Notes: a model not told the origin generated them from the sequence alone. A stretch of 64,000 bases of DNA from Streptomyces sp. 130 (GCF_007096885.1 NZ_VJNO01000003.1:1-64000), one strand, 5' to 3'; positions 25,194 through 34,764 are shown, counted from the first letter of the stretch. Numbers and translations are program-made.

Positions 25194-27550
25194 GCTGTTC
25201 CCGTGGCGGTGGCGGCCGTGCCGGTGGGCCGGGTGGGGGCGGGGAGGTGCCCGTCGCGACCGGGCCATCGGAACACCAGCCGGGAGGACGCCTTGTCCAG
25301 TACGTCGCCCAGGGGCAGTCGGTGGTCCGGGGTGCCTGCCGGGTGGACGGTCAGAACGGGATCGGCGTGCTCGTTGTTGTCGTCGGCGCGGATGTGGCGG
25401 TCCCATGCCCGGACCGTGGCCGCGAGCTGCTCGGCGAGCTGCGGGCCCTGCTCGCCGAAGGCGTGCACGACCCACTCCCATGCCCGGTCATGGGCGTCGT
25501 CGCCGGGCCGTACCTGAACATGAGCCAGGTAGGCGAGCGAGGCATCGCCGATGACGGCGGGTGCGTCACGGCCGTTCGGGATGACGGTGATCCCGGGGTC
25601 CTGGTGGGCGTGCAGCCGGCAGAAGGCGGGCAGGGTGGTCGCCGCGTACAGCTGAAGGGACCCGAAGTAGGCGTTCGCCCCCATGGTGATGCGTGTGGCG
25701 ATCTCGTGCCGCGGCCCGCGCAGGGCCTCCTCCAGACCGTGTGTGCCGGCGGCGGCGCCCTCGTCGAAGCGGAGGCTCAGCCGGCCGTCGAGAAGGGGGA
25801 CGGCCGGGGCGGTGCGGGCCTGCTGCCCTTGGTCGCGGACGAAGCCGCAGTACGTGAAGTGGCGGGCGTGCAGGACGTCTCCGCGCCGCTCGAAGGTGAC
25901 CGACCGGGTGTAGCCGCCCATCTCCAGCGGCATCACGAGGCGCCCTCCTTCGGCCAGTTGCTCGACCCAGGCGGGGCTGATGTCCCAGCAGTTGTAGGTG
26001 ATCACGGTGCCGTCGAAGCCGCCGCGCGGTACGAGGCCGGCGGGGGCGCCGAGTGCCGCGTCCCCCTCCACGGCGGTGACGCGGCCACTGCCGGCCTCCG
26101 CGAGGAACGCCCGGGTGCGGCGTACGACCCAGGGGTCGATGTCCACGCTGACTACTCGCCCTTGGGTGACGTGGGCGATCAGCTCGGCGTTGTAGCCACC
26201 GGACCCCGCCTCGAACACGATCGCGCCCGGAGCGGGACGCAACTGCTCGATCATGTCGGCCTGGAGCCAGGCCGCGGACACCGAACTGATCGCCCTCCCG
26301 TTTTCGTCGCGGCGGGTGATGACCGCCCGGTCGCCACCGTCGTACGCGTCCGCCGGACTCGCCTCCGGGGCATAGCGGTGCCGGGGCACGGTCTCCAGCG
26401 CGCTGCGTACGGCACCGGACGGCGCCCAGCCGCCCTCGATCACCGTCCGGGCCATCGCCCGGCGGAGCCGGACGGCTTCGGCCGGCTCGCCCGGCACGGG
26501 CGGCCGAGCAGCGGCGAGCGGGTAGGAGACGACCGGCGGCAGGGCCGGGATGACGCCGGGCCACACGCTGTCGATCGCGAGTGCGGCCGGGACGAAGACG
26601 TCCCCGGCACAGGCGAGGGCGTACAGGTCGAAGAATTCCCAGCGGTCGAACTTGTCCGTCTCCGGATTGGTCAGGGGTCCCGTCCACGCGGTGATGCGGA
26701 CGACGGCCGTGAGCCGCGGGATGCCGTGGCTGTCGTCGACGAGCATCGTCACCACGTACGCGTCCGCCGGGTCCACGGCCAGGCCCGTTTCCTCGGCGAG
26801 CTCGCGCACTGCCGCGGCGGCGAAGTCCTCCCGGCCGCTCGTTCTGCCGCCGGGCAGTTCGAGCATGCCGCGGCGGGAGCGGCCGAGCAGGACCCGGCCG
26901 GAGTCGTCGGTGACGACCGCGAGGGCGCCGGTCAGGGCATGGGCGGTGGTCGGCCGCTTCTCGACGGCCCGCGTGCCGGTGTGGCAGGGGCCGCGCAGGA
27001 CCAGAACGGCCAGGCCGTCCGCGTCCAGGCGTTCCACCGCTTCCCAGCCGGCGGCGAGCACGTTGATCTCGTCCTCGTCCAGGGCGATGCCGCGCCGCTC
27101 CTCGGGCGTGTTCTGAGCCACTGGGGTGATGACGACGAGAGCACCGCCGGCCCGGAGCCGCTTGCCCAGCCCGTGCAGGACGCGCACCCTGTCCTGCACG
27201 AATGCGTACATCAGGCGGAGCGTGATCAGGTCGTACCCCTCTTCGTGCAGCGGGGCAGGGTCGTCGCGCTCGATGTCCAGGTGCAGCCAGCGCACGCCCT
27301 CGACGTCGGCATGCTCCTCGCGGGCCCGGGCGAGCGCGCTGCCGGCGAAGTCGACGGCGTCCACGGTGTAGCCGAGCGAGGCGAGGCAGGCGGCCAGGCC
27401 GCCCGTCCCGCAGCCCACGTCGAGCGCGCGACCGCCGCCCGGGGCGGGGGCGTACTCGGCGAGGATCTCCCGCTCCCGGTCACCGACCTGCCGGAAGTTC
27501 CTGCCGTCGCTGAAGTGCTTCTCCCACTCGTCGCGGGCCGTGTACGTCAA
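25190..27550 (-). CDS. Methyltransferase-Nudix-PCMT fusion (FxLD-system methyltransferase type)
   Basis: A 786-residue three-domain protein. Residues 1-195 are a class I SAM methyltransferase (LDVGCGTGGLAACLASLG). Residues about 205-330 are a Nudix domain with box GGRTSGREDFAAA ... RELAEETGLA. Residues about 365-625 are a protein-isoaspartate-methyltransferase-like domain (SSVSAAWLQADMIEQL, VFEAGSGGYNAELIA, VVSVDIDPWVV) and the long C-terminus (SLQLYAATTLPAFC ... VVHAFGEQGPQLAEQLAATV) matches the methyltransferases named for FxLD lanthipeptide systems. In RiPPs such PCMT relatives methylate Asp, leading to aspartimide or isoAsp. No FxLD precursor or lanthionine synthetase is visible nearby. 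Confidence 0.85.
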   Translation of the reverse strand: MTYTARDEWEKHFSDGRNFRQVGDREREILAEYAPAPGGGRALDVGCGTGGLAACLASLGYTVDAVDFAGSALARAREEHADVEGVRWLHLDIERDDPAPLHEEGYDLITLRLMYAFVQDRVRVLHGLGKRLRAGGALVVITPVAQNTPEERRGIALDEDEINVLAAGWEAVERLDADGLAVLVLRGPCHTGTRAVEKRPTTAHALTGALAVVTDDSGRVLLGRSRRGMLELPGGRTSGREDFAAAAVRELAEETGLAVDPADAYVVTMLVDDSHGIPRLTAVVRITAWTGPLTNPETDKFDRWEFFDLYALACAGDVFVPAALAIDSVWPGVIPALPPVVSYPLAAARPPVPGEPAEAVRLRRAMARTVIEGGWAPSGAVRSALETVPRHRYAPEASPADAYDGGDRAVITRRDENGRAISSVSAAWLQADMIEQLRPAPGAIVFEAGSGGYNAELIAHVTQGRVVSVDIDPWVVRRTRAFLAEAGSGRVTAVEGDAALGAPAGLVPRGGFDGTVITYNCWDISPAWVEQLAEGGRLVMPLEMGGYTRSVTFERRGDVLHARHFTYCGFVRDQGQQARTAPAVPLLDGRLSLRFDEGAAAGTHGLEEALRGPRHEIATRITMGANAYFGSLQLYAATTLPAFCRLHAHQDPGITVIPNGRDAPAVIGDASLAYLAHVQVRPGDDAHDRAWEWVVHAFGEQGPQLAEQLAATVRAWDRHIRADDNNEHADPVLTVHPAGTPDHRLPLGDVLDKASSRLVFRWPGRDGHLPAPTRPTGTAATATGTA

Positions 27551-27582
27551 CGTGCTGCTCCTCGTGTGCGTGCGGTGGGGGT

Positions 27583-28965
27583 TCAGGGGCGTTGCGCGGC
27601 GCGGAGCCGGGCCAGCGTGCGCCGGCCGCGCTCGACGAGCTCGGGATCGTCGTGGGTTGTGCCGTAGGAGATGCCGGAGATGGCGTCCAGGGCGGACAGG
27701 ACCGTGAGGTGGGCCTCTTCGTCCTGGGTGAATGGGCGGCCGTATCCCTCCGTCACGGCGGCCAGGAGGTCCGGGCGGCCGTGCCAGGCATCGGACAGCC
27801 TCACGAAGTCCCTGATCGCCGGGCCTTCCTCCGATCGCTCGAAGTCGATGACGTACAGGGCATCGGCGGCCTCGTCCCAGCGCAGATTGCGCAGTTGGAA
27901 GTCGCCGTGGGTGGGCAGCGTGTCCGGGGCGGGCAGGCCGGTGGCCTTGGCGACGGTGGTGCGGACGAACTCCTCGTCTCCGGCCGTGAGGTGGGGCCGG
28001 GCGCCGTTCAGGTGCCGCTCCGCCTTCGCCAGGGGCAGGGCGTAGGCGGCCGGGCGCGGCGGTGCACTGGTATGGATGGCGGCTGCGAGTTGCCCGATGC
28101 GGTGGAAGATGCGGCGCTGCTGCTGGGGCGGGTACGAGGCGCCGTGCAGGGGCCGGCCTCCCACGGCGGTGAGCACCACAGCCCGCAGCAGTGCGTCGGC
28201 GGCCACCAGTCGCGGCGCAGCGGGACCGATGCCCTGCACCCAGCCGCGGAGCGCGGCCACTTCACGCCGGTGGAAACGGTCACTCTGGTGGACCTTGACG
28301 TACCAGGTGCCTCCCTCGGCTCCGCCGGCCCGCCATACGCGGCTCTCCTGACGTGCCCAGGACACGTCCGTCCAGGTCGTGATCCGGCCTACCGCACGCT
28401 CGGTGAACTCCCGCACCGCGCTTTCAGGCCACCGCTCTTCGCAGACCGGGGCGGGCACGAGGCGAATCCGGTCGACAGCCGGGTCATGACCGACCGTGTC
28501 GCCCGGTTCCTGGAAGTGCAGCGCCACGGGAACACCGGCCCGGTAGGCATCCAGCCCCGCGCGGCAGTACGCGACCATCGGCTCGGGCAGAGCATCGAGC
28601 GGGAACCAGCCCATGGCATCGCACACCTCGGGCTCCATAACTTCGGGCGCCCCGGACCAGCGGCGGACCTCGAAGAAGAACCCGACCCGCGCGCGCCCGG
28701 CCGGTGCCCGGTGGTGGAGGGTGACCGCGGCCCGCACGTCGTCGGGAGCCACCACCAGCCCCGTCTCCTCGTACGCCTCGCGCACGAGCGCGGTGACGGC
28801 GTCCTCGAAGGGCCCGTCGACATGCCCGGAGGGGAAGTGCCAGTACCCCGCGGCGTAGACGGTGCCGGCCCGCCGCGACAGCAGCACCTCCGCCCCCTTC
28901 TCCCCTTCGCGGACGGCGATCAAGTGCACGTCCACCGCCACCGTGTGCCGCTCGCCGCCGCTCAC
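27583..28965 (-). CDS. Nudix hydrolase - aminoglycoside-phosphotransferase-like kinase fusion
   Basis: A 460-residue fusion. Residues about 8-140 are Nudix (HFPSGHVDGPFEDAVTAL, then REAYEETGL). Residues about 200-440 are an APH/choline-kinase-like domain: TWYVKVHQSDRFHRREVAAL carries the ATP-site Lys, the catalytic loop is LPTHGDFQLRNLRWD and the metal Asp is in YVIDFERSEEGPA. Kinases of this fold phosphorylate small hydroxylated molecules. The GTG start overlaps the preceding small ORF by GTGA. It could phosphorylate a metabolite whose nucleotide-linked form the Nudix domain hydrolyses, but nothing shows the substrate. Confidence 0.85.
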   Translation of the reverse strand: MSGGERHTVAVDVHLIAVREGEKGAEVLLSRRAGTVYAAGYWHFPSGHVDGPFEDAVTALVREAYEETGLVVAPDDVRAAVTLHHRAPAGRARVGFFFEVRRWSGAPEVMEPEVCDAMGWFPLDALPEPMVAYCRAGLDAYRAGVPVALHFQEPGDTVGHDPAVDRIRLVPAPVCEERWPESAVREFTERAVGRITTWTDVSWARQESRVWRAGGAEGGTWYVKVHQSDRFHRREVAALRGWVQGIGPAAPRLVAADALLRAVVLTAVGGRPLHGASYPPQQQRRIFHRIGQLAAAIHTSAPPRPAAYALPLAKAERHLNGARPHLTAGDEEFVRTTVAKATGLPAPDTLPTHGDFQLRNLRWDEAADALYVIDFERSEEGPAIRDFVRLSDAWHGRPDLLAAVTEGYGRPFTQDEEAHLTVLSALDAISGISYGTTHDDPELVERGRRTLARLRAAQRP

Positions 28966-29177
28966 CGGCCACCTCCCGGCCGCCGGGCGAGCAGAACATC
29001 GCACACCGCGTCCTCGGACGGGGGTTTGGCCAGGTCGTCTTCGTATCGGCGGCCCGGATCGATCGGAGCCGGACAGCGGATGCCGCGCACCGTGTCGCCG
29101 AGCAGCTGGACGACTTCGTCGGTGAGGCCGGGGCGGTGCCGGCCGTTGGCGTCCGCCGAGACGTGGAAGAGGCTCAC
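28962..29177 (-). CDS. Small coupled protein of unknown function (71 aa)
   Basis: A 71-residue ORF that overlaps its upstream neighbour by GTGA and its downstream neighbour by GTGA, the strongest evidence that it is translated. It contains SADANGRHRPGLTDEVVQLL, two cysteines (IRCPAP, AVCDVLL) and an acidic middle, RRYEDDLAKPPSEDAV. No signal peptide, membrane helix or known motif. It could be a partner of the methyltransferase or kinase, or a modified peptide; I do not recognise it. Confidence 0.65.
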   Translation of the reverse strand: MSLFHVSADANGRHRPGLTDEVVQLLGDTVRGIRCPAPIDPGRRYEDDLAKPPSEDAVCDVLLARRPGGGR

Positions 29178-30424
29178 AGGGCTTTCTCCGTGCGGTGCGT
29201 GGGGTGCTCGGCCGGGCCGGGGGCGGCGGGTTGGCGGGGCACCTGCGCGAGCGGAGGCAGGACCCACTGCAGGGCCCGTGCGCCGGTGCCGGAGGAGACG
29301 TGCTGGGGGCCGCCGCCTTCCGGCACGGTCACCCGATAGGCATCGGGCCTTCCGGCCAGGACCCAGCGGACGTGCACGTCCTCCAGTTCGGCCCACACGT
29401 CCCGGGGGCCGTGGACCCGGACGGTCGCCTCGTCGGGCCCGGCGACCGCCCAGGAGTCCTCGCCGGGAGCGACGATCGTGAGCGTCTCTGCCTGGAAGTC
29501 ACGGACCAGCCCGGGCGCCAGATAGGCAGCCGCGAGCCAGAAGCCGTACGCGTCGTCCGGTGGCGCGAGCCGGGTCGGGCGCGGTACGCCGGGGGCGGCC
29601 TTGATTCCGGGCCGCATCGGCACCGCGTCAAGCCATTGGTGGCCGAACATGGGCCGGTATCCCCGCGGTCGCCCTCGCAGGACCGCCTCGACCCCGCCGG
29701 CCCCGGTACGCGTGGCCAGAAGCTGTCCGGGCCAGCTCGGTGTGCGGGTCACGAGCGTCGTGAGCAGCCGGCCACCGGGCGCGAGCTGGTGCACCCATGC
29801 CTCGGGGACACGGGGGACGCCGATGCCGGAGTGGATCCGGTCGTACGGAGCCCGCGCCTCCTGGCCGTCGAGGGCGTCGCCCACCGCAACGGCCGCGCCG
29901 CTGCCCAGGCAGTCCAGGTTCTGCTGGGCGAAGGCGGCCATGTGCCCGTCCCGCTCCACCCCGAAGGCGAGTCCGGGACCCGTGATGGCGGCGGCCAGCG
30001 CGAGGGAGATGCCCGGCCCGGTCCCGAGCTCCAGATACCGCTGTCCGGTGCTGAGTTCGAGGGCTTGGAGGGCTTCGACGGTGGCGGGGAGGTACGTGGA
30101 CATGGACGTCATGTGTCCGCCGGTCACCGGCCCGCGGGCAAGAGCGTCAAGGGGCTCGCCGTCGCGTTGGAGCAGAACCGACTCGCCGCTGTGGATCAGG
30201 TCGAGCCACTCCTGGCGATCCTCGGGATGGGAGCCGTCGAGGAGGCGCCAGTCGATCGGTTCCGTACCGGGGCCGCTGACCCGCACGTACGCGTGAGGAA
30301 GCAGGACTTCACGCGGCAGACGAAGCAGCGCGTCGCGCAGCGGCATGTCGCTCAGGACACCGTCCGTCGAGAGCCGGTCGACCATGGCGGAGCGGGCGCG
30401 GTACGCACCCTCCGGCCCGGTCAC
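29174..30424 (-). CDS. PCMT-like SAM-dependent methyltransferase
   Basis: A 416-residue protein. Residues about 20-120 are an N-terminal substrate domain (LSDMPLRDALLRLPREVLLP), followed by the PCMT signature region HMTSMSTYLPATVEALQALE, then the SAM motif YLELGTGPGISLALAA with Glu/Gly-rich loop and FGVERDGHMAAFAQQNL, and motif IV-like APYDRIHSGIGVPRVPEAWV. The C-terminal 150 residues are extra relative to true PCMT, as in RiPP-associated members. PCMT methylates iso-Asp or Asp side chains in proteins or peptides. It starts with GTG inside the stop of the triple-Nudix gene. Confidence 0.85.
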   Translation of the reverse strand: MTGPEGAYRARSAMVDRLSTDGVLSDMPLRDALLRLPREVLLPHAYVRVSGPGTEPIDWRLLDGSHPEDRQEWLDLIHSGESVLLQRDGEPLDALARGPVTGGHMTSMSTYLPATVEALQALELSTGQRYLELGTGPGISLALAAAITGPGLAFGVERDGHMAAFAQQNLDCLGSGAAVAVGDALDGQEARAPYDRIHSGIGVPRVPEAWVHQLAPGGRLLTTLVTRTPSWPGQLLATRTGAGGVEAVLRGRPRGYRPMFGHQWLDAVPMRPGIKAAPGVPRPTRLAPPDDAYGFWLAAAYLAPGLVRDFQAETLTIVAPGEDSWAVAGPDEATVRVHGPRDVWAELEDVHVRWVLAGRPDAYRVTVPEGGGPQHVSSGTGARALQWVLPPLAQVPRQPAAPGPAEHPTHRTEKAL

Positions 30425-31908
30425 CGCTCCCACCCCAGCTCGCTGTAGGCCCGGCCGGCCGTGATGCCCTCGATCGCGGTCCGTGCGTAGGGAACGATCG
30501 GCTCGGGCAGGTCCTTGGCGCTCCACCACTGCCAGGCCATGCACTTGTCCGGCTCTCTCAGTTCGGGCGTGCCCTCCCAATTCCGGGCGCGGAAGAACAG
30601 ACCGATCCGGGGCTGGGCGCCTGGCCGGTTGACCATGTGGACGGTGTGCACGAGTTCCACGTCCGCCGGGTCGATCACGAGCCCCGCCTCCTCGTACGCC
30701 TCCCGCACAAGGCAGGCGGTCGCCGATTCCGCCTCGCAGTGGCCCGCGAGCAGGTGCCAGATGCTGCCTGCGAAGGCGGAGTCCGGGTGGCGCAGCCCCA
30801 GCAGGACCTGGCCGTCGCGTTCCAGGTAGAGGTGGACGCCGACCACGTTCAAAACGGTCCCCGGTGGCGCCCCGGCCCGGGCGGCCCCCGCCGCGCCCGC
30901 CGGGGGGACCACCGCCGCCGGGGGATGTTCGGCGGCGTGCCGCTGCAGGAGTTTCCTGGTCGAGGACGTCATCGTCATGTACGGGAACTTCTCGGGGCGC
31001 ACCCAGGCGACCATCACGCCCTCGGTGAGCGGCAGACGGGCCGGCTCCCCGTTCCACCGGCCGGTGAAGACCTGTACGGGCACGGGCGTCCCGTGCATGC
31101 CGGTGACCCACTCGATCGCGTACGGCTCCAGGCCGGCGACGGTGAGCTCGGCCTCCTCGCGCAACTCCCTGCGAACGGTGTCGAGCAGGGTCCGGTCCTG
31201 CCGCTCCCGGCCTCCGCCGAGGAGCGACCAGCACCCCGGCTCCCAGATCCACGGCTTGTTGGCGTCCCTCAGGTGCAGCAGGTACCGGCCGTGGCCGTCG
31301 TGGATGATCGCGGACGCGTTCAACGGTTCCGGCCGCCCGTCGAGGCCGTCTGCCTCGGCGGCCAGCAGCTTGGCCCGCAGCGTCGGGGAGCGCACGTCGG
31401 CGTACGGGAGCCACTGGGCTCCGGCGACCTCCTCGTCCTGCAGAGTGAGCGCAGGCGGTTGTCCGGTGGTGAGGTAGAACGCGAAGCGGACATCGAAGTG
31501 CTGGTGAGCGGGCTCGCCCTTGGCCGGGTCGGGATCGATGTCGTGCACGTCGACATCGATCGGCTCGTCGACGAACTGCGGGGTCAGGCACAGGTCGCCG
31601 GGGTGCAGCCCAGCCTCTTCACACACCTCCCGCACGGCCGCGGCCAGGAGCGCACGGTCACCCGCCTCGATGTGGCCGCCGGGGCAAAGGAGCAGCCCCG
31701 TCGCCCGATGGCCGATGTGGAGCACCCGGCGGTCGCGGTCGATGACTACGGCGCTGCAGGTCAGGTGGCCGGGCAGCGTGGCTCGGCTGGTCGGTTCCTC
31801 GGTGCTGTCGAGGACAGCCAGCAGCCCTTCGAGGGAGGGGCGTTCCCCGGCATGCCGGCTGAGGTAGGTCTGGATGGTGTCTCGGATATCAGAGCGGGAG
31901 GGCGGCAC
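30421..31908 (-). CDS. Triple-Nudix protein
   Basis: A 495-residue protein with three Nudix domains in one chain. Boxes: GGHIEAGDRALLAAA ... REVCEEAGLH near residue 78; GGGRERQDRTLLDTV ... RELREEAELT near 230; and AGHCEAESATACLV ... REAYEEAGLV near 393. The first and third keep the REx2EExG core; in the second the Gly is replaced (EEAEL), so it may be inactive. A Pro/Ala-rich linker separates the second and third domains. The GTG start has GAGG. Triple-Nudix chains are rare and suggest serial handling of related substrates or a scaffold role. Confidence 0.85.
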   Translation of the reverse strand: MPPSRSDIRDTIQTYLSRHAGERPSLEGLLAVLDSTEEPTSRATLPGHLTCSAVVIDRDRRVLHIGHRATGLLLCPGGHIEAGDRALLAAAVREVCEEAGLHPGDLCLTPQFVDEPIDVDVHDIDPDPAKGEPAHQHFDVRFAFYLTTGQPPALTLQDEEVAGAQWLPYADVRSPTLRAKLLAAEADGLDGRPEPLNASAIIHDGHGRYLLHLRDANKPWIWEPGCWSLLGGGRERQDRTLLDTVRRELREEAELTVAGLEPYAIEWVTGMHGTPVPVQVFTGRWNGEPARLPLTEGVMVAWVRPEKFPYMTMTSSTRKLLQRHAAEHPPAAVVPPAGAAGAARAGAPPGTVLNVVGVHLYLERDGQVLLGLRHPDSAFAGSIWHLLAGHCEAESATACLVREAYEEAGLVIDPADVELVHTVHMVNRPGAQPRIGLFFRARNWEGTPELREPDKCMAWQWWSAKDLPEPIVPYARTAIEGITAGRAYSELGWER

Positions 31909-32048
31909 GGGATCACCTCGGGACGTGTGGGAGCGGGGTGTACGGGCTGGGAGGGAGGGGCGTGTCTGCCGGCGGGCTCGCCGATGTCATCGCGTTGTGG
32001 GCGCGTGCCGCGACCGGCACCGGCATTCCGCCAGCGGCCTCGACGAGG

Positions 32049-32312
32049 TCACCGTCCAGGGTCCGCCGCGCCACCGGCACCGGAAGCGGCCGAGCCGCGC
32101 GATCTGGGCGGGCTCCAGCGCCCGGCGCTGCGGTCCGGATCGGTGCGGGGCGGGCGGGCCTTCGCGAACCGCCGTCCGTCGTAGGCGTCCCGGGCCAGGT
32201 TGTTGCGGGGCGCGGCTCCTGCAGGGCCTTCGTCGACCGCGGCCGGGATGGTCCGGGGGAACAGCGGCATCATCCCCGCCACGCCCGTCACGTCCGACTC
32301 GGCGCCGTTCAT
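32049..32312 (-). CDS. Small coupled ORF, candidate modified peptide (87 aa)
   Basis: An 87-residue ORF whose ATG overlaps the stop of the upstream 151-residue ORF by ATGA. The N-terminal half has natural composition (MNGAESDVTGVAGMMPLFPR, then AAVDEGPAGAAPRNNLARDA and YDGRRFAKARPP); the C-terminal third is Arg/Ser/Gly-rich. It contains an Asp-Gly pair (YDGRR), the kind of site PCMT-type enzymes act on. The gene sits between the exporter and the methyltransferase genes. Coding status is supported by coupling only. Confidence 0.45.
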   Translation of the reverse strand: MNGAESDVTGVAGMMPLFPRTIPAAVDEGPAGAAPRNNLARDAYDGRRFAKARPPRTDPDRSAGRWSPPRSRGSAASGAGGAADPGR

Positions 32313-32764
32313 CGCCGCACCCCCGGCCGGCCGTCCGCGTCGGCCGGCAAGTGGCGCGGAGCCCGGGTGTCCGACTGCAGTCGCTTCTCGTTCCGGCGCC
32401 CGAGATCGGGCGCGCCGAGGGGCAGCGGCCCGCCCGGGTCCGGGCGTGCTTCGCGACGTGGAACGCAGCGCCGCCGGTGGACGTGCGGGCTCTGGTCCCC
32501 CGGCAGCGGGTTTTCCGTCTTCAGCGGCGCGTGGAACGCCTCCGCTGCGGGGCCCAGGGGCACGATGTCGTGCCGGGGCGAGGCCGCCGCTCCATCGTCC
32601 GGCCCGGTGGGCTCGGCGCCATGGCATCCGGTGCGGGACACGGCGGCGTCCCCGAGGCCCCGGCCGCGCATCGGGCAGCCGGTGCCCCGGCGGTGGCTGG
32701 TGAGGTTCTCCGGCCGGGCTCCGTGCGGCGCGGGCGCGGGACGGGGGTGCGCGGGGGCGGGCAT
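32309..32764 (-). CDS. Coupled ORF of unknown function (151 aa)
   Basis: A 151-residue ORF starting in the TGATG overlap with the ABC transporter stop and ending in an ATGA overlap with the next ORF. It is Pro/Arg/His/Gly-rich (MPAPAHPRPAPAPHGARPEN), with a more natural centre, HDIVPLGPAAEAFHAPLKTE, followed by a basic segment. No domain recognised. The biased composition argues against a folded enzyme, so it may be a disordered protein, a precursor, or an overlap created by chance. Confidence 0.4.
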   Translation of the reverse strand: MPAPAHPRPAPAPHGARPENLTSHRRGTGCPMRGRGLGDAAVSRTGCHGAEPTGPDDGAAASPRHDIVPLGPAAEAFHAPLKTENPLPGDQSPHVHRRRCVPRREARPDPGGPLPLGAPDLGRRNEKRLQSDTRAPRHLPADADGRPGVRR

Positions 32765-34764
32765 CACGCTGCCTCCCCGGCCTCGGCGCGGTACCCGGCG
32801 GCCTGGAGGGTGAACATGGCGGCGTACTCGCCGCCGAGGGCCATCAGCTCCTGGTGGGTGCCGCTCTCGATGATCCGGCCGCCGTCGAAGACGAAGATGC
32901 GGTCGCAGGCGACGACGCTCGCCAGGCGATGGGAGATCAGCACCGTGATCCGGTCGGGGCGCGAGTTGTCCCGCAGGACCGCCTCGTACACGGCGTGCTC
33001 GGCGCGGGGGTCCATGCTGGCGGTCGGTTCATCCAGCAGCAGGACGGGAGCGTTCTTGTACAGGCCGCGGGCGACGGCGACCTTCGCCCACTGGCCGGCC
33101 GACAGTTCCTGGCCGCCGCGGAACCGCTTGGACAGCAGCGCCTCCCATCGGCCGGGCAGCCCGGCGATGACCTGCTCGGCACCGGAGGCCCGCGCGGCGT
33201 CCAGCGCCCGCCGGGGGTCCGCCTCGGTGAGGGTGCCTCGCGAGACCGTCAGATTGGCCAGCGCGCTGAACGGAAACCGCACCGGGTCCTGGAGCACGCA
33301 GCCCACCCGGGCCTGCAACGACTCGGCGTCCATGTCGAGCACGTTCACGCCGTCCCAGGTGACTGTGCCGCCTGCCCGGGGTTCGTACAGCCCTGCGAGC
33401 AGCCGCGCGCAGGTGGACTTCCCGCTGCCGTTGGCGCCGACGAACGCGACTGTCTGTCCGGCGTGCAGCGTCATGGAGATGCCGTTCAGCGCCGGGGTGT
33501 CCTTGCCCGGGTAGGCGAAGGACACGTCGCGCAGCGAGATGGTCTTCACCGTATCGGGGGCGGGCGGCCCGCTGCGGCGCGGCTGGAGGGTGCGGCAGCG
33601 TTCCTGGAAGGCGAGCAGGTCGTCCACCCACATGGCGTGCTCGTAGACCAGGTGCGAGACGTCGACGAGCCGGGTCAGCGAGGACTGGGCGGTCTGGATG
33701 GCGAGGACCGCGCCCGCGCCCGCGGCCAGCGGCAGCCAGCCCGCGATCAGCATGGCGCCGAGCGCCACGTAGGTGATGCCTGTCCCGATCCCCCCGACGG
33801 CCCGGCCCGCCAGGGCCAACCGGGCCGAGCTCACGCCCAGGCGGGTGTCCTCCTCGGCGATCCGTGTCGTCAGCCGGTAGTGCTCCTCGAGCAGCGCGCC
33901 CTGGGCGGTGTCCGAGCGGAGTTCGGCGGCGGCGTCGCGCTCCAGCAGGAGCCAGGAGAAGATGCGCACCCTGCGCTGCAGGGTGTTCCACCGCTTGAAG
34001 GAGTGGAAGCGCGCGCGGGCGCTGCGAACGGCCGCCGCGCCGACCGGCAGCACCGACAGCAGGAGCAGCGGCAGCAGGGCCGGGTGGAGGACGCCCAGGA
34101 CGCCGGCGGTACCCACGAGTCCGAGCAGTGCCGCGGCCAGGGAGACGACCTGGCCGACGATCTGCCGGGCGTAGAACAGGCCGCGATCGTTGGCCCGGTA
34201 CGCCTCGTCGTGCCAGTCGGCGTCGTCGACGACCTCCAGCCGCACATGAGCGGTCAGGGTGAGGAACTCCCTCTCCAGCGCGGTGCGGATCTTCGGGGTC
34301 ACCCGGGCCTGCGCGACGGCGACCCCCGCTTCCAACAGCGCCCGGGCGGACAGAAGGGCGACGACGACCAGGAGTTGGGGGATGGCCCCGCGCACCCGGT
34401 CCGGGGTGGGCCCCTCGGCGAACAGCTCCCTCAGCACCGCGACCGAGGCCATGAGCCCGAAGGCCGTCATGGCGACCGACGCCAGCTGCAGGACCACGAC
34501 CGAGATGGTTGCGGTCCGGTCCGCAGCCCAGGCCAGCCGGCCGATCTGGTGCACGATCCGCGGCAGCCGAGCGAGGATCTGCCCCACCGTGGCCTTGGAC
34601 GCGGCGCCGTCGTACACGGACCAGTACGCCTCCTCCAGGCCGTCCGCGATGTCACCGTCGTGCGGCCCGCCGGGCACGGCGGCGGGCGGCAGCGGAAGCT
34701 CCGCACCGCGCGGGCCGGGCACCGCACCCTGGCCGGTGCTGTCCGCGTCACTTCCGCTGATCAC
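32764..34764 (-). CDS. ABC transporter, fused permease and ATPase
   Basis: A 666-residue half transporter. Six membrane helices lie within about residues 70-350 (for example LLVVVALLSARALLEAGVAV and AVGGIGTGITYVALGAMLIA). The nucleotide-binding domain covers about 405-640: Walker A GANGSGKST, Q-loop LQDPVRFP, signature ELSAGQWAKVAVARG, Walker B LLLDEPTASMD and the switch ISHR. The family exports peptides, lipids or drugs as dimers. GTG 34764 is favoured over the upstream in-frame GTG because it overlaps the preceding ORF by GTGA and has GAGG. It likely exports the product of this operon. Confidence 0.9.
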   Translation of the reverse strand: MISGSDADSTGQGAVPGPRGAELPLPPAAVPGGPHDGDIADGLEEAYWSVYDGAASKATVGQILARLPRIVHQIGRLAWAADRTATISVVVLQLASVAMTAFGLMASVAVLRELFAEGPTPDRVRGAIPQLLVVVALLSARALLEAGVAVAQARVTPKIRTALEREFLTLTAHVRLEVVDDADWHDEAYRANDRGLFYARQIVGQVVSLAAALLGLVGTAGVLGVLHPALLPLLLLSVLPVGAAAVRSARARFHSFKRWNTLQRRVRIFSWLLLERDAAAELRSDTAQGALLEEHYRLTTRIAEEDTRLGVSSARLALAGRAVGGIGTGITYVALGAMLIAGWLPLAAGAGAVLAIQTAQSSLTRLVDVSHLVYEHAMWVDDLLAFQERCRTLQPRRSGPPAPDTVKTISLRDVSFAYPGKDTPALNGISMTLHAGQTVAFVGANGSGKSTCARLLAGLYEPRAGGTVTWDGVNVLDMDAESLQARVGCVLQDPVRFPFSALANLTVSRGTLTEADPRRALDAARASGAEQVIAGLPGRWEALLSKRFRGGQELSAGQWAKVAVARGLYKNAPVLLLDEPTASMDPRAEHAVYEAVLRDNSRPDRITVLISHRLASVVACDRIFVFDGGRIIESGTHQELMALGGEYAAMFTLQAAGYRAEAGEAA

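Noticed and set aside
25247..27667. 806-residue plus-strand open frame
   Set aside because: It is the mirror of the methyltransferase-Nudix-PCMT gene, whose motifs are unambiguous on the minus strand.
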